Part shown: piece by piece, positions 6,094-6,217 of the stretch | Layout: each line of letters starts with the position of its first letter | Numbering within the stretch: the stretch's first letter is position 1 | Assembly: GCA_900556425.1 (NCBI GenBank) | Contig: USOR01000052.1 | Location: 1-6,217, forward strand | Reading direction: 5' to 3' | Source: an uncultured Coriobacteriaceae bacterium | GTDB lineage: Bacteria > Actinomycetota > Coriobacteriia > Coriobacteriales > QAMH01 | DNA: 6,217 nucleotides | Program-made: the position numbers and the translations under genes | The notes under the pieces: generated by a model | What the model saw: only the letters and a program-made list of their open reading frames with translations | What the model was told of the DNA's origin: nothing | Databases searched by the model: none

Positions 6094-6134
6094 AATGCAG
6101 GCGGTGGCGGGGCACAGCCCCGCCGCCCTGCATT
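6094..6134 (+). other. Strong GC-rich hairpin in the leader
   Basis: The left arm 6094-6113 (AATGCAGG ... GGCGGGGC) pairs with 6117-6134 (GCCCCGCC ... CTGCATT) over about 18 pairs with two single-base bulges, one G-T wobble and a 3-base ACA loop. GGCTTTT follows, so it could be a weak terminator. Bases 6101-6108 (GCGGTGGC) can instead pair with 6159-6166 (GCCGCCGC), which would break both this hairpin and the following terminator. Confidence 0.6.
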
Positions 6135-6151
6135 GGCTTTTCGGGCAAAGG

Positions 6152-6183
6152 AAGCGGAGCCGCCGCGGACGGCTTCGCTTTTT
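6152..6183 (+). terminator. Intrinsic terminator/attenuator
   Basis: AAGCGGAGCCG (6152-6162) pairs with CGGCTTCGCTT (6170-6180) over 11 positions with one G-T wobble around a 7-base loop, ending in five Ts (6179-6183). It stands 91 bases after the short ORF stop and only 25 bases before the next start codon. A promoter for that gene hardly fits between them, so transcription of the gene probably depends on read-through. Confidence 0.8.
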
Positions 6184-6194
6184 CTGAATAGAGT

Positions 6195-6217
6195 AAGGAG
6201 TGAAGAAAGTGTACAAG
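6195..6217 (+). CDS. Start of a plus-strand gene cut by the window edge
   Basis: AAGGAG at 6195-6200 is followed 8 bases later by GTG at 6209-6211, then TAC AAG at the end of the window, giving only Met-Tyr-Lys. RBS and spacing are good. Nothing can be said of the product. It sits directly after the terminator and divergent from lysR, so it is the natural candidate for control by both. The interval given includes the ribosome binding site; coding starts at 6209. Confidence 0.5.

Noticed and set aside
5959..6216. Minus-strand frames of 78-85 codons across the leader hairpins
   Set aside because: They run through two strong palindromes, have no RBS, and oppose the plus-strand unit, which has two good RBSs and a terminator.

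Overview
The window looks like chromosomal DNA of a moderately high-GC Gram-positive, most likely an actinobacterium of the Coriobacteriia. This rests on the obgE-proB adjacency, the Obg C-terminal domain type, GC-rich codon use, and a LysR regulator of a type common in Gram-positive gut bacteria. The assignment is an inference from gene content and protein style, not from a marker gene.

Layout from left to right. (1) Bases 1-692, minus strand: the N-terminal 230 residues of a glyceraldehyde-3-phosphate dehydrogenase, cut by the window edge. (2) 693-864: a short intergenic region with the gap promoter, a REP-like nested palindrome and a hairpin directly after the proB stop. (3) 865-4585, minus strand: a very tight operon, glutamate-cysteine ligase (GCS2 type) -> obgE -> proB, with gaps of 1 and 3 bases. 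(4) 4586-4913: an AT-rich intergenic region with an array of about six copies of a ~23-bp degenerate element. Copies are spaced 41-42 bp apart and arranged as a dyad around position ~4805. It lies between the lysR 3' end and the gshA start. (5) 4914-5840, minus strand: a LysR-family regulator resembling the HomR/MetR-like group of streptococci. (6) 5841-6000: a divergent control region with a T-N11-A LysR-type box over the probable lysR -35. (7) 6001-6217, plus strand: a 19-codon ORF with a strong ribosome binding site, two strong hairpins (the second a textbook intrinsic terminator), then a new RBS and GTG start running off the window.

How the parts may work together. Glutamate-cysteine ligase and ProB both activate the gamma-carboxylate of glutamate, one for gamma-glutamylcysteine and one for proline, and are co-transcribed with the ribosome-assembly GTPase Obg. 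Neither a glutathione synthetase nor ProA is present in the window. The LysR protein may control itself, the divergent plus-strand unit and possibly gshA. The plus-strand unit has the layout of an attenuated leader: short ORF, hairpin, terminator, then gene.

The least explained parts are the phased repeat array at 4619-4879 and the leader/terminator module at 5988-6217.
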